Shown: positions 54,398 to 64,000, numbered from the stretch's first letter. The stretch is DNA of 64,000 nucleotides from Anaerobiospirillum sp. NML120448 (GCF_023050945.1 NZ_JALKIM010000002.1:1-64000), one strand, 5' to 3'. Program-made: numbers and translations. Notes: generated by a model not told the origin, from the letters alone.

Positions 54398-55423
54398 TTA
54401 CATGAAGTCCTTGTAGTTCTCTTGGGTAACACGTACGTATGGAATCCATACATACTTGCCATCAGTGATCTTGTAGCCAATAGCCTCATCGGTAACTGGC
54501 TTGCCTTGAGCAGCTTCGTTAGCGATACGAACAGCGGCGGTACCCTGGTTAACAGCGTCGTTTAAGGAGGTACCTAACAATTGACCCTTAGCAATAGCCT
54601 GAAGAGCTGGAGCAGTTGCGTCTACGCCTACAACAGGGACGAACTTGGAAGGATCCTTGCCATCAGTACCGAGGTTGTAGCCCTCAGACTTTAATGCCTC
54701 AACAGCACCTAAAGCCATGTCGTCGTTATTAGCAAGAACAGCCTCGATTGCATCAATACCTAAAGAGGTAATGAAGTTCTTCATCTTATCGTGGCCTTGT
54801 ACCTTATCCCAGTTGGCGTTGTCAGAACCAATCTCAACGATATCAAGACCAGCTTCCTTCATAGCCTTTACGCAGTACTCAGAACGTAAGGTTGCGTCCT
54901 GGTGGCCTTGCTCGCCCTTAATTAAGATGTACTGGAGCTTGCCGTCCTTGTTCTTATCTGCCTCTGGGTGGGCCTTGAAGTACTCAGCGATTAACTGACC
55001 ACCGATGGTGCCTGACTCTTCTGCCTTAGCACCTACGTAGTAGGCCTTGCTCCAACCATCTAAAACAGCCTTATCTGGCTCACGGTTGATGTAAATAATT
55101 GGTAAATCAGCAGACTTAGCCTTATCAGCTAATGGGCCAGCAGCACTACGATCTACTGGGTTGATAATTAAAGCATTAACGCCCTTGGTGATGAAGGTAT
55201 CAACTTGGTCGTTCTGCATTGGCTGACGGTTTTGGGAGTCTACAAGCTCAATCTCAGCGCCAACACTTTCTGCAGCTTTTTGCATGTTGTTACGAACACC
55301 AGTCATGAAAGTGTCGTCAAACTTATAAATGCATGAGCCGATAAGTACGTCTTCTGCCTGAGCAGTACCAATAGCAGCGGTTGCAACGAGAGCAGCAGCG
55401 ATTGCGGTAAGAGACTTCTTCAT
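54398..55423 (-). CDS. mglB: galactose/glucose-binding protein MglB
   Basis: About 341 residues. The signal peptide MKKSLTAIAAALVATAAIG is followed by TAQAED, with cleavage after AQA. The galactose-binding protein pattern is present: CIYKFDDTFMTGVRNNMQKAA, ALIINPVDRSAAGPLADKAK, YINREP, VLANNDDMALGAVEALK and VVGVDATAPALQAIAKG. It binds galactose or glucose in the periplasm and also serves galactose chemotaxis in relatives. GGAGG lies 12 bases before the ATG, rather far; a TTG at 55441 is the alternative. Confidence 0.93.
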   Translation of the reverse strand: MKKSLTAIAAALVATAAIGTAQAEDVLIGSCIYKFDDTFMTGVRNNMQKAAESVGAEIELVDSQNRQPMQNDQVDTFITKGVNALIINPVDRSAAGPLADKAKSADLPIIYINREPDKAVLDGWSKAYYVGAKAEESGTIGGQLIAEYFKAHPEADKNKDGKLQYILIKGEQGHQDATLRSEYCVKAMKEAGLDIVEIGSDNANWDKVQGHDKMKNFITSLGIDAIEAVLANNDDMALGAVEALKSEGYNLGTDGKDPSKFVPVVGVDATAPALQAIAKGQLLGTSLNDAVNQGTAAVRIANEAAQGKPVTDEAIGYKITDGKYVWIPYVRVTQENYKDFM

Positions 55424-56337
55424 AGATCTAAGATCCTCCAAAAAAATATGAACTGTCTTAAGGCACTTTCGTCAGCAAATTATCTATTATTGCCTGCCGA
55501 ACTAAAGTAAGGTCAGGACAACGATATATGATTTAGTTGGAAAGTTAAGTTAAGTTATGCCAAGTGCTTTCCTAACTTGATACCAAATTTATTTGGTAGT
55601 GCTTAATTTTTTTTAAATAAGCTACAGCAAAGAAAGTTAGGTTTAATGACTTAGTCATATTGTTCCTTAAGTCATGTACATGATAGTGATTTAGCGTTAG
55701 AAAAACTGCGATCATTATCGAAAAAATATTTGATGAATTTTTAAGCGATATAAATGAAGATATAGATATAACAAATAATTTCTATTTCAATAGAATGGCT
55801 TATATAAGCCAATGTTACAAAATTTCATGAAAAAGTCGTATACGCTTTCAGTTAGCTAGATTTCTATTTTGTGAATTAGATCACTATTTAAAATTACCAA
55901 TAAAAGCACATCAATTTTAGCTAAGATTCAATAACTAGTTTTAATAAAGTAAAAAGTCGATATGGCAAACGGTTGTAGGTTAATTTTTAGCAAAAAATAA
56001 GGCTAAAAACACCATTTTTGTGCTTTTGCAAAAAAGGCACACCAAATTTCAGTAAAAGCAAATTTTTACAATTTTTTATATAAGCAAAGCTGATTTAAAA
56101 CACTATCAAAAATAGCGCAAATTCAATCTTAAACAGAAATTTCTATACAATAAAACATGATATATAAGGGAAAATTGCTGTTATTGGTTTTGAAAATAAC
56201 TAACATTCTAGTGTGAGATGAAATGGGTAGATAAGCAATTAAAGATTGTGAGCAAAAAGAGGTTGCAGGGGCACAAAATATCAGTAGTTAAGTAGGAACT
56301 ACTTTGTGCGTAATATTAATTTCGGTTAAAGGAAAAC
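55424..56337. other. 900-base gap upstream of mglB
   Basis: Very AT-rich; no gene seen. It contains the mglB control region with the CRP-like site at 55870. The left part toward proS shows no further structure I can name. Confidence 0.5.
55870..55885. promoter_or_regulatory. CRP-like site upstream of mglB
   Basis: TGTGA-ATTAGA-TCACT differs from TGTGA-N6-TCACA at one position. About 450 bases before mglB. mgl operons are CRP-activated in enteric bacteria; the large distance implies a long leader or a far promoter. Confidence 0.55.
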
Positions 56338-56372
56338 AAAAAAAGCCATATACCTGGGTATATGGCTTTTTT
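56338..56372 (-). terminator. terminator of proS
   Basis: AAAAAAGCCATATACC-TG-GGTATATGGCTTTTTT: long perfect stem with A/T-tracts. Confidence 0.92.
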
Positions 56373-56390
56373 GAGAACTATTAATAGAGA

Positions 56391-58115
56391 TTAGATATTA
56401 AGCTTGGCTTTAATATTCTCTAAAATTTGGTCGGCGGCGATGCTTTCTTTTTCACCGCTGCGACGGTTCTTGTACTCAATAATACCTTGAGCTAAGCCCT
56501 TAGCACCAATGGTAATAACATGAGGAATACCGATAAGCTCCATATCAGAGAACATAACGCCAGCACGCTCATCACGATCATCGTAAAGAACTTCTACGCC
56601 TAAAGCCTCTAATTCGTTATAGAGCTTCTCAGAGGCGTTCTTAACTTCCTCTGACTTGCCAAGACCTAAAGCAATGATACCTACAGTAAATGGAGCCATG
56701 GAATCAGGCCATACAATGCCCTTATCGTCATGGTGCTGCTCAATAGCGGCAGCAACAACACGGGTTACACCAATACCATAGCAGCCCATCTCCATAGGAA
56801 TGTTCTTGCCATTCTTGTCAGTTACAGTAGCGCCCATAGCCTCTGAGTACTTGGTGCCAAGCATGAATACTTGACCAACCTCAATACCCTTACGTAATAA
56901 GATCTTGCCATGGCCATCAGGGCTTGGATCGCCTTCGACAACATTACGTAAGTCAGCTACTTCATAAGTAGGAATATCACGATCAAAGTTTACATTGATT
57001 AAGTGGTGGCCATCTTCGTTAGCACCACAAGCAAAGTTGCTCATGATGTTAGCATTGCGGTCGATAATAATACGACCCTTAAAGCCAACAGGGCCTAAGG
57101 AGCCTGGGTGCGCACCAGTAAACTCAAAGATTTCCTCGTCGGTAGCAAACTCTAAAGGATTGGAAACACCAGGGAGCTTGCCAGCTTTAATTTCGTTAAG
57201 TTCTTCATTGCCACGTAAGCAAAGCATAATAAGTTCGTACTTGCCATCAGCATCTGGCTCGCCACGAACTAATAAGCTCTTCATAACCTGATTAGACTCA
57301 ATCTTAAGAGCCTTTGCTGCCTCATCAACAGTATGACAGCCTGGAGTTGGAACCTTAGAGTATGGATCCTTGGCCTCACCACGGCTTTCTAATGGAGCTA
57401 AAGCCTCAGCCATTTCAATATTGGCTGCATAATTGGATTCATCAGAGTAAGCAATAGTATCTTCACCAGCATCGGCTAATACTTGGAACTCGTGAGAGTG
57501 ATTGCCACCAATTGATCCTGTATCTGCTTCTACAGCACGGAAAGTTAAGCCAAGACGAGTAAAGATAGCAGTATAAGCATCGTACATGTCTTGGTAGGTT
57601 TGCTCTAAAGACTCGTGATCAACGTGGAAGGAGTAACCATCCTTCATAATGAACTCACGGCCACGCATAACACCAAAACGAGGGCGAACTTCATCACGGA
57701 ACTTAGTCTGAATTTGATAAAGGTTCATTGGTAATTGGCGAGCAGACTTAATTTCATTACGGCATAAAGCAGTAATTACTTCTTCGTGAGTTGGGCCAAG
57801 TACAAACTCGTTTTGCTTACGATCATTTAAGCGGCATAATTCAGGGCCATACTTTACATAACGACCAGACTCACGCCATAAATCAGCAGGCTGAACTACA
57901 GGCATTGATAATTCAATAGCACCCTTTTTGTTCATTTCCTCACGGATAATGGCTTCAACCTTGTGTAACACTCTCAAGCCAGTCGGTAACCAGTTGTAAA
58001 TACCTGATGCTACCTGACGAATTAAGCCAGCACGGAGCATTAAACGGTGGCTATCAACTACAGCCTCAACTGGATTCTCTTTTAATGTTGAGAGTAAATA
58101 ACGACTAGTGCGCAT
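56391..58115 (-). CDS. proS: prolyl-tRNA synthetase (bacterial type with editing domain)
   Basis: 574 residues, the usual bacterial ProRS size. [15 protein letters not shown] ... [22 protein letters not shown] is the conserved N-terminus. Class II motif 2 ([21 protein letters not shown]), the inserted editing domain (about residues 225-390) and motif 3 with GCYGIGVTR are present. The anticodon-binding domain ([19 protein letters not shown]) ends the protein. It charges tRNA-Pro in the cytoplasm. Single-gene transcript. Confidence 0.97.
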   Translation of the reverse strand: MRTSRYLLSTLKENPVEAVVDSHRLMLRAGLIRQVASGIYNWLPTGLRVLHKVEAIIREEMNKKGAIELSMPVVQPADLWRESGRYVKYGPELCRLNDRKQNEFVLGPTHEEVITALCRNEIKSARQLPMNLYQIQTKFRDEVRPRFGVMRGREFIMKDGYSFHVDHESLEQTYQDMYDAYTAIFTRLGLTFRAVEADTGSIGGNHSHEFQVLADAGEDTIAYSDESNYAANIEMAEALAPLESRGEAKDPYSKVPTPGCHTVDEAAKALKIESNQVMKSLLVRGEPDADGKYELIMLCLRGNEELNEIKAGKLPGVSNPLEFATDEEIFEFTGAHPGSLGPVGFKGRIIIDRNANIMSNFACGANEDGHHLINVNFDRDIPTYEVADLRNVVEGDPSPDGHGKILLRKGIEVGQVFMLGTKYSEAMGATVTDKNGKNIPMEMGCYGIGVTRVVAAAIEQHHDDKGIVWPDSMAPFTVGIIALGLGKSEEVKNASEKLYNELEALGVEVLYDDRDERAGVMFSDMELIGIPHVITIGAKGLAQGIIEYKNRRSGEKESIAADQILENIKAKLNI

Positions 58116-58679
58116 GGATGAATTAAACCCTAATCAAATTACACTGGCAGCTAATAAAGAGCTGTCATTTAAACAATGCCAATTGTGTCAGCTAAACAAC
58201 AAATGGCTTTCTACTAAGCTAGATGAGCAACTTAGTGATAGATTGCAAAAGTAAAAACTTATAATTTGTAGATCATACTTTTGCAATCCATCACGCAAAA
58301 TAGTTGTATATCAGGATATTAAGCCCCTTAAGTAGGAGGCTAATAAATAAGGTCTAGCCTCGCTCAAAAATAAAACTTTGTGAGCTAATGCGCAATTATA
58401 TCAGATTGCTATTTGTAGCGCAGGAAAGCTTGAATTTATGTTTTTTATCAGATAACTATTAGTTCGCCTTTATGAGTTTATTTTTCCTTGAGAATTTCTT
58501 ATTTGTGATGTTTAATGTAAGAGGAATTTAACGCAATCTTGCTAATATACTAATTTTGCTTAATAGTTAGCTCCAATCTAGCTAAAGCACTTGGCTCGTC
58601 AAAGTTAGTAATACATTCAGTATCTTTTAGGATCACGCTTAAATTTTCTTTCTTTTTCGTTAGCTATTGAGGTGTTTTG
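58116..58679. other. gap between divergent proS and the NqrM-like gene
   Basis: About 560 bases. It must hold the proS and NqrM-like promoters. A pair of complementary words (GATTGCAAAAGT and ACTTTTGCAATC, 58242 and 58277) forms a hairpin. No gene seen. Confidence 0.5.
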
Positions 58680-58928
58680 ATGGTTTACTTAGTTTCATTT
58701 GGCATTTTCATTCTTTTTGTTGGTTGTCTTGCTATCAGCTTAATTTTCAAGCGTGGTGGTCTAAAGAGTGAAAGCGAAGCCCACGAGCTTTTAGAGGGCT
58801 TAAGCTGTGCTGCTTGTACTAATAGCTCATGTGGTTTCCAAGGTCAAAAACGCAAGCCAACTAAGAAGTGCTTAAGTCAGGCTGATGCTGATGACAAGGA
58901 TGCCAATATTGCATTTAAGCAAGTTTAA
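58680..58928 (+). CDS. small membrane Cys-rich protein, NqrM-like
   Basis: 82 residues. One N-terminal transmembrane helix (VYLVSFGIFILFVGCLAISLI), then a soluble part with clustered cysteines (SCAACTNSSCGF and a later KKC). Size, topology and Cys pattern fit NqrM (DUF539), the iron-delivery factor for Na+-NQR. The next gene, apbE, encodes the flavin transferase for the same complex. GAGG precedes the ATG at 58680. The Cys spacing is not identical to the NqrM I recall, so this is a probable rather than firm call. Confidence 0.55.
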   Translation: MVYLVSFGIFILFVGCLAISLIFKRGGLKSESEAHELLEGLSCAACTNSSCGFQGQKRKPTKKCLSQADADDKDANIAFKQV

Positions 58929-58983
58929 GTGAGTTTTGAAAAAATTAGAGCTAGTTAGTTTTTACTAAAAAATTAGCAAGAAT

Positions 58984-59033
58984 ACCCCTGCCTTGAGTAA
59001 AGCTAAAAACATATAGCCAAGCTACGCAGGGGT
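58984..59033 (+). terminator. possible terminator after the NqrM-like gene
   Basis: ACCCCTGC and GCAGGGGT arms with a 34-base loop, followed by a weak T-stretch. Confidence 0.4.
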
Positions 59034-59234
59034 TTAATTTGCCTAAAATTTGGCATATACCTTTATTTTTTCCTGCCTTTGATTTTTTACATGCTTTATC
59101 AGTCAATGCTATTGCTATAGCTCGACCAATATTATTATCAATATCAATATGCCGTGGCTTGATTAGATAAATCTTGATGAATATAGGATTTTGTCAAAAT
59201 CAACATCCTTAGAGCCAGAACCTCTATAGTGCTC

Positions 59235-59335
59235 TCCTGAGCACGGCAAGGCTCCATGCGCTGTTGCGCATTAGCAGCAGTGGCGCAATTGCGCAGTGGA
59301 GCAGTGGCGCAAGCTTTGCGCTGGAGCATAAGCTT
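59235..59335. repeat. GCGC/CAGTGG short-repeat island
   Basis: Degenerate words TTGCGCA, CAGTGGCGCAA and GGAGCA repeat within about 100 bases of otherwise AT-rich intergenic DNA. Small frames across it have repeat-derived composition only. The remaining gap to apbE (59336-59568) shows nothing recognised. Confidence 0.55.
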
Positions 59336-59568
59336 GCTAAGGAGATGGGGGACAGGACTGCGATGGTTTAGTAGGAGTGAGTAATACCAATTGGAGAGCT
59401 GGTGTAAGGGACTTGAGATGGTGGTGCTTGGTTGAGAGGTAAAACATAGTTTTAAATTTACAAGTGTAGACTATTACTTACATGTGTAGGTTTGTGACTA
59501 ACTCAAAACAAAATATTTGTTGTAATATTAATTAACATTCTATGTGAGTCTTAGTTGGGGGCAAAGTG

Positions 59569-60708
59569 ATGAAATATAAAAAAGGCCTAACCTTATTATC
59601 AGCTGGCGTAATGGCAGCTGTTTTGTCTTTAGGTGTTACTGGTTGTAATGAAAAAACACAGCCACAAGCTACTGATATAGTGGCAGAAAAAACCACTCAG
59701 GTTACCAAGCTTGAAGGTAAAACTTTTGGCACTTTTTATTACATCACAGTACCAGGAGGCTATCCAGGCGGTAAAGAAACTTTACAAAAAGATGCTGAAT
59801 TTGTTTTTAAGAAAGTTTCTGATGCTATTTCAACATTCGATAAAAACGCTGAAATTGCTCGCTTTAATGACTTTAAGAGTACTGAGGACTTTGTAATTTC
59901 AGGCTATCTAGCAAATATTATAGAAGAAGTATCTCGCCAATCATTACGTGTTGATCAGGCCATGGATCCAACAGTAGGCCCGTTAGTAAATTTATGGGGC
60001 TTTGGCCCATCAGGAGATATCAAGAAATCTCCAACTGATGAGTTAATTGCTCAAACTAAGAGCTATGTAGGATTGGATAAATTTGAGCTTCGCAGAGCTG
60101 GCAATACTGCTTATTTGCGTAAAGCTGATCCACGAGTAGCTTTAGATTTATCTACCATTGGTGAGGGTTTAGCTGCTGACGAGTTAGCTGCCTTAATGGA
60201 CGAAAAGAATATTCCTAGCTATATGATTGCTGTAGCAGGAGCTATTCGCTCTAAAGGTGGTAATGCTGATGGTAAGTTGTGGCGTGTTGGTGTAGAAGAT
60301 CCATTAAGCCAAGGTGCCAAGGTATTCCAAGTAGTTTGTCCACAAGGCATGGCTATTTCAACTGCTGGATCTTATCGTAATTTCTTCCTAGATGAAGACA
60401 CTAATAAGTTCTACTCCCACGTAATTGACACTAAGACTGGTCGTCCTATTGATCACCGTACTGTTTCCGTAACCGTAATTGATAAGAGTGCTATGGTTAC
60501 TGATGCCTTAGATACTGGTTTATTAGTGCTAGGCGCTCAAGAGGCTGTACAGTGGGGAAACAAAAACAGCACTCCAGTTTATGCTATCGAAATTGATGAC
60601 GAAGGCAAACAAGTAGCTACTTACTCTCGTGCTTTTGAACCATACTTAAAGTGTGTGGTTAATCAGAATATTGCGACAGCTGCACCACCTGCTCAAGGTA
60701 GCAATTAA
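59569..60708 (+). CDS. apbE: FAD:protein FMN transferase (ApbE), lipoprotein
   Basis: About 379 residues with lipobox VTGC near residue 26. The ApbE fold shows DPTVGPLVNLWGFG, the DLSTIGEGLAAD motif, GNADGKLWRVGVEDP, STAGSYRNF and SHVIDTKTGRPIDH. It attaches FMN to threonines of exported or membrane proteins such as NqrB and NqrC. The usual G-G-A before the S-x-G loop reads A-G-A here. I start at the ATG at 59569, seven bases after GGGGGC; a GTG immediately upstream is the alternative. The NqrM-like gene upstream fits a role in Na+-NQR maturation, though the nqr genes are not in the window. Confidence 0.92.
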   Translation: MKYKKGLTLLSAGVMAAVLSLGVTGCNEKTQPQATDIVAEKTTQVTKLEGKTFGTFYYITVPGGYPGGKETLQKDAEFVFKKVSDAISTFDKNAEIARFNDFKSTEDFVISGYLANIIEEVSRQSLRVDQAMDPTVGPLVNLWGFGPSGDIKKSPTDELIAQTKSYVGLDKFELRRAGNTAYLRKADPRVALDLSTIGEGLAADELAALMDEKNIPSYMIAVAGAIRSKGGNADGKLWRVGVEDPLSQGAKVFQVVCPQGMAISTAGSYRNFFLDEDTNKFYSHVIDTKTGRPIDHRTVSVTVIDKSAMVTDALDTGLLVLGAQEAVQWGNKNSTPVYAIEIDDEGKQVATYSRAFEPYLKCVVNQNIATAAPPAQGSN

Positions 60709-60736
60709 GATTAGTTAAATTATTTTGTATGATAAG

Positions 60737-60775
60737 GGCCAAGTTTCTATTAACAGTAGAGCTTGGCCTTTGTTA
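60737..60775 (+). terminator. terminator of apbE
   Basis: GGCCAAG and CTTGGCC arms with a 17-19 base loop and a following TTTGTT. Confidence 0.7.
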
Positions 60776-60915
60776 TATATTAGATAAGATAGTATCATTG
60801 GATAGGTTAAGCTTAATAGGCTTTAGCTAGATAGGTGGGCCTATTAGAGCTATTTAGTTGGTAGTTTATAAATCATTATTCGCAGCTTGAGCTGCATACC
60901 TTCAATGGGTTTAAC

Positions 60916-62307
60916 ATGCATATTCACATCTTAGGAATTTGTGGCACCTTTATGGGCGGTATAGCCTTAATTGCCAAACAAGCAGGACATAAGGTAACTG
61001 GTTCAGATCAAAATGTTTATCCTCCTATGAGTGATGAGCTTAAAGAGGCTGGTATTGAGATTTATCAAGGCTATGGTGCTGAACAATTAGATTGCAAGCC
61101 TGATTTAATCGTGGTGGGCAATGTAATAAAGCGTGGTATGCCTGTAATTGAGCGTATGCTTGATGAGCGTTTCAATTATGTCTCTGGCCCTGGCTTTTTA
61201 GAAGATCTCTATTTACGCTCTAAGACAGTGTTAGCTGTCTCTGGTACCCATGGCAAAACTACCACAAGTGCTATGCTCACTTGGATTTTAGAATATGCTA
61301 AGAAAAATCCTGGTTTTTTAGTAGGTGGTATTCCAGAAAACTTTGGTTATTCAGCACGCAGCAGCGATAGCGAGTATTTCGTTATTGAAGCTGATGAATA
61401 TGACTGTGCTTTCTTTGATAAGAGATCTAAGTTTGTTCATTACCATCCTAATATTGCCATTATTAATAATATTGAATTTGACCATGCTGATATCTTTAAT
61501 TCCATTGAAGATATTAAAAAGCAATTCCATCAGATGGTAAGAATTATTCCATCCTCAGGCACAGTAATTTATCCTGCCCATGATCAAAATGTGGTTGATA
61601 CTATCAAGAAAGGTTTATGGTCTAAGCCTTTAGCTGTGGGTGATAGCTCCTGCCCTTATCAGCTTAGAATTGATAAAGAAGATGGTTCTAAGTTTAGTGT
61701 TTTAGACACTATTGGTGAGCTCTTATGCTCAGTAGAGCTTAAGGCTACAGGTTTGCATAATGCTCACAATGCTTTTATGGCCTTATTAGCCGCTCATGAG
61801 GTAGGGGTAGACTTTAAAGAAGGTGCCCAGGCTTTAGGTAAATTCAAAATGCCAAAGCGCCGTATGGAGTTAGTAGGTGAGATTGGTAATATCAAGGTCT
61901 ATGACGACTTTGCTCATCATCCAACAGCAATTGCTACTACTATCGAGGGCCTTCGTAAGAGTGTGGGTGCAGATAAACACATTATTTGTGTGTTTGAGCC
62001 ACGCTCTAACTCTATGAAAATGGGTGCCAATAGCGAGCTGTTAGGTGCTTCATTTAAAGATGCTGATGAAGTCTTTGTCTATCAAAATGAAGCTGTAAGC
62101 TGGGATATGTCTATCTTAGTACGTGATTGTCCTAAGCCATTAACTATTGTTGATACCAATACTGCTGACTTGATTGCTCAAGTGGTGGCGGCTGCTACAG
62201 CTGCGGCTACTAAAGATAACACCTACGTTATTGTAATGAGTAATGGTGGTTTTGAGAACGTCAAGGGACGCTTGGTGGAAGCTTTAAAACAAGCTAATAA
62301 TCTCTAA
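60916..62307 (+). CDS. mpl: UDP-N-acetylmuramate:L-alanyl-gamma-D-glutamyl-meso-diaminopimelate ligase
   Basis: 463 residues, standard Mpl length. The N-terminal nucleotide-sugar-binding motif HIHILGICGTFMGGIA, the ATP loop SGTHGKTTTSAML (about residue 113), EADEYDCAFFDKRSKF and NIEFDHADIF are Mur-ligase hallmarks; the EADEYD-DKRSKF form is typical of Mpl. A C-terminal DDFAHHPTAI and EPRSNSMKMG complete it. It recycles murein tripeptide directly onto UDP-MurNAc in the cytoplasm. Confidence 0.96.
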   Translation: MHIHILGICGTFMGGIALIAKQAGHKVTGSDQNVYPPMSDELKEAGIEIYQGYGAEQLDCKPDLIVVGNVIKRGMPVIERMLDERFNYVSGPGFLEDLYLRSKTVLAVSGTHGKTTTSAMLTWILEYAKKNPGFLVGGIPENFGYSARSSDSEYFVIEADEYDCAFFDKRSKFVHYHPNIAIINNIEFDHADIFNSIEDIKKQFHQMVRIIPSSGTVIYPAHDQNVVDTIKKGLWSKPLAVGDSSCPYQLRIDKEDGSKFSVLDTIGELLCSVELKATGLHNAHNAFMALLAAHEVGVDFKEGAQALGKFKMPKRRMELVGEIGNIKVYDDFAHHPTAIATTIEGLRKSVGADKHIICVFEPRSNSMKMGANSELLGASFKDADEVFVYQNEAVSWDMSILVRDCPKPLTIVDTNTADLIAQVVAAATAAATKDNTYVIVMSNGGFENVKGRLVEALKQANNL

Positions 62308-62311
62308 GATG

Positions 62312-62348
62312 AAAAAAGGCACAAAATATTAATTTTGTGCCTTTTTTT
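62312..62348. terminator. bidirectional terminator between mpl and metY
   Basis: AAAAAAGGCACAAAAT-ATTA-ATTTTGTGCCTTTTTTT. Perfect 16-bp stem, serving both converging genes. Confidence 0.92.
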
Positions 62349-62368
62349 AGCTAAGCTAAAGCAAAACT

Positions 62369-63640
62369 TTAAACTTGCTCTAAAGCTTGCTTAAGATCAG
62401 CAATAATGTCCTGTACATCTTCTAAACCTACAGATAAACGTACTGAGCCAGGGCAAATACCTGCATTCTTTAATTGTTCATCAGTAAGCTGACGGTGAGT
62501 AGAGCTAGCTGGGTGAAGAACGCAGCTCTTAATATCAGCTACGTGTACCTTTAAGTTAATGAGCTTAAGGCTATCAATAAAGCGAGCACCAGCGTCACGA
62601 CCACCCTTTAAGTTAAATGAAATTACACCAGAGGCACCCTTTGGTAGGTACTTCTTAGCTAATTCGTAATCGCTAGAACTCTCTAATAGAGGATAAGAGA
62701 TAGACTCAATCTTATCGCAGCCCTCAAGATATTTAGCTACTTGAAGGGCATTGGAGCAATAGCGCTCCATACGTAAAGGCAGGGTTTCTAAGCCCTGATT
62801 AATATAAAAAGCATTTTGTGGGCTTTGTAAACAGCCTAGATCACGAATTAATTGGGCACGTGCTTTAACAATATAAGCAGCTTTGCCAAAAGCTTCTGTG
62901 TAAACACAGCCGTGATAAGAAGGATCGGGCTGACTAAACTCAGCAAACTTGTCCTTATGAGCAGCCCAGTCAAAATTACCAGAATCAATTACGGCACCGC
63001 CTACAGATAAAGCATGACCGTCAATGTACTTAGTAGTAGAGTGCATAACAATATCAGCACCATACTCAATAGGACGGCATAAGTAAGGGGTAGCAAAAGT
63101 ATTATCTACAATTAAAGGCACGCCATTATCATGGGCAAGCTTAGCAATACGCTCAATATCAAGTACGTGAGTAGATGGGTTAGCAATAGTTTCAGCAAAT
63201 ACAGCCTTGGTATTTTCTTTAAAGTATTGGCTTAACTCTTCATTAGACTTAGTTTCATCAACAAAAGTAAGATCAATACCAAAACGCTTAAAGGTAACTG
63301 CTAGTAAATTGATAGTGCCGCCGTATAAATTTGAGCAGGCTACTACGTGATCACCACTCTTACAAAGATTGAGCAGAGAAATTAAGCAGGCAGCCTGGCC
63401 TGAGCTGGTACAAATAGCTCCGACACCGCCCTCAAGCGCAGCTATTTTTTGCTCAACAGCATCAACAGTTGGATTAGCTAAACGAGAGTAGAAAAAGCCA
63501 GCAGCTTGTAAGTCAAAAAGCTTGGCTACCTCGTCGGTAGTGTCATATTTAAAGGTAGTGCTTTGGTAAATAGGAAGAGCACCTGCCTCTCCATTTTTTG
63601 GTTGATATCCTGCGTGCAGACACTTAGTTGCAAATTCCAT
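62369..63640 (-). CDS. metY: O-acetylhomoserine sulfhydrylase (Cys/Met metabolism PLP enzyme)
   Basis: 423 residues of the Cys/Met gamma-family PLP enzymes. ATKCLHAGYQPKNGEAGALPIYQSTTF is the MetY-type start. YSRLANPTVDAVEQKIAALEGG and the PLP-lysine motif MHSTTKYIDGH are clear. The segment VYTEAFGKAAYIVKARAQLIRDLGC and the length near 425 favour O-acetylhomoserine sulfhydrylase over MetB/MetC (about 385-400). It makes homocysteine from O-acetylhomoserine and sulfide. Single gene; GGAG precedes the ATG. Confidence 0.9.
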   Translation of the reverse strand: MEFATKCLHAGYQPKNGEAGALPIYQSTTFKYDTTDEVAKLFDLQAAGFFYSRLANPTVDAVEQKIAALEGGVGAICTSSGQAACLISLLNLCKSGDHVVACSNLYGGTINLLAVTFKRFGIDLTFVDETKSNEELSQYFKENTKAVFAETIANPSTHVLDIERIAKLAHDNGVPLIVDNTFATPYLCRPIEYGADIVMHSTTKYIDGHALSVGGAVIDSGNFDWAAHKDKFAEFSQPDPSYHGCVYTEAFGKAAYIVKARAQLIRDLGCLQSPQNAFYINQGLETLPLRMERYCSNALQVAKYLEGCDKIESISYPLLESSSDYELAKKYLPKGASGVISFNLKGGRDAGARFIDSLKLINLKVHVADIKSCVLHPASSTHRQLTDEQLKNAGICPGSVRLSVGLEDVQDIIADLKQALEQV

Positions 63641-64000
63641 TGATAGCTCCTTAAAACATTAAGCAACTGTGATTAGCTCGGCAAGTGAATGCACAGATAC
63701 TTGCTTGAGCATAAAACATGAGCACAAAGCTCACAGTAATTCCAGCTGTGTTAATAATAGGCTAGCCAATTAGACATTGCTCAAAAAACTGGTGTTTGCA
63801 CCAAAAAATCACTATTAGAATCTTAAAGAGCAAAGTGTTGATCCTTTTTGATGCAATATATGTTGATTAAACCATCAAAAAGATAGATAGATAAGAAAAG
63901 AGCTAAATGATGCTGTAATTAAGGTGATTAGAATACGAGCACACAAACTGCCATCAAAATAAAAATGTGTGCTCGCTCACAATTTACTGAAAGTAAAACC
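63641..64000. other. metY upstream region with a long inverted repeat
   Basis: 360 bases to the window edge. The perfect pair CGAGCACACA (63936-63945) and TGTGTGCTCG (63966-63975) forms a 10-bp stem with a 20-base loop. No T-run follows directly, so it is an unassigned hairpin. I see no SAM riboswitch and no MetJ box. Confidence 0.5.

Noticed and set aside
63641-64000. SAM riboswitch or MetJ operator before metY
   Set aside because: No SAM-riboswitch core or AGACGTCT-type boxes. The inverted repeat near 63936 lacks those features.

Overview
The window looks like a chromosomal segment of an AT-rich, motile gammaproteobacterium. Polar-flagellum markers (FlrB/FlrC-type two-component system, FlgO, FlgP, FlgT, CheV) point to the Vibrio/Aeromonas side of the class. 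The compact metabolism, NqrM-like and ApbE proteins, Mgl transporter and low-complexity protein tails would fit Aeromonadales/Succinivibrionaceae (for example an Anaerobiospirillum or Succinivibrio relative). The class-level placement is firm from gene content; the family is an inference.

Layout. 1-4.5 kb: repeat-bearing leader, a decayed DUF805 fragment, then purL. 4.7-8.2 kb: flrB-flrC. 8.4-11.1 kb: phoB-phoR-like pair (minus strand). 11.3-14.0 kb: an orphan TRAP-type solute-binding protein with a huge Ala/Pro/Glu repeat tail. 14.5-24 kb: accessory region with four DUF805 membrane proteins, an IS1634-like transposase homologue that seems to lack two of its three catalytic acidic residues, and a LacI regulator/GH5-like hydrolase/GPH symporter sugar locus with clear operators. 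A tRNA-Arg(CCU) ends this region. 24.4-28.2 kb: flgT (minus), flgO-flgP, flgN. 28.9-35.5 kb: a five-gene unit of mostly unknown genes inserted in the flagellar locus: a protein that reads as an SSB-like OB fold split by a large insertion, three unknown proteins, and a CobS/MoxR-type AAA+ ATPase with long disordered flanks and a translationally coupled leader peptide. 35.7-48.6 kb: flgA, flgM, cheV, cheR, flgB-flgC, a flavin-reductase-like gene, flgD, flgF-G-H-I. flgE is absent from its usual place between flgD and flgF, and flgJKL do not follow flgI. 49-50 kb: orphan amino-acid-binding protein. 50.6-55.4 kb: mglB, then a 1.1 kb gap, then mglA-mglC. 56.4-63.6 kb: proS, nqrM-like, apbE, mpl, metY.

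How genes work together. FlrB/FlrC should activate sigma-54 promoters, and consensus or near-consensus -24/-12 elements lie before flgO, flgB, flgD and flgF. FlgA/H/I build the P and L rings, FlgO/P/T the outer-membrane basal-body structures, FlgB/C/F/G the rod, and FlgM/FlgN control late gene expression and export. The mgl genes have a CRP-like site before mglB and a LacI-family-like palindrome before mglA.

Two traits run through the whole window. Many proteins carry low-complexity extensions (FlrB, FlrC, CheR, FlgD, FlgO, the AAA+ protein and both orphan binding proteins). Many intergenic gaps hold GC-richer islands of degenerate 5-7 bp repeats, one with a clear 5-bp period.
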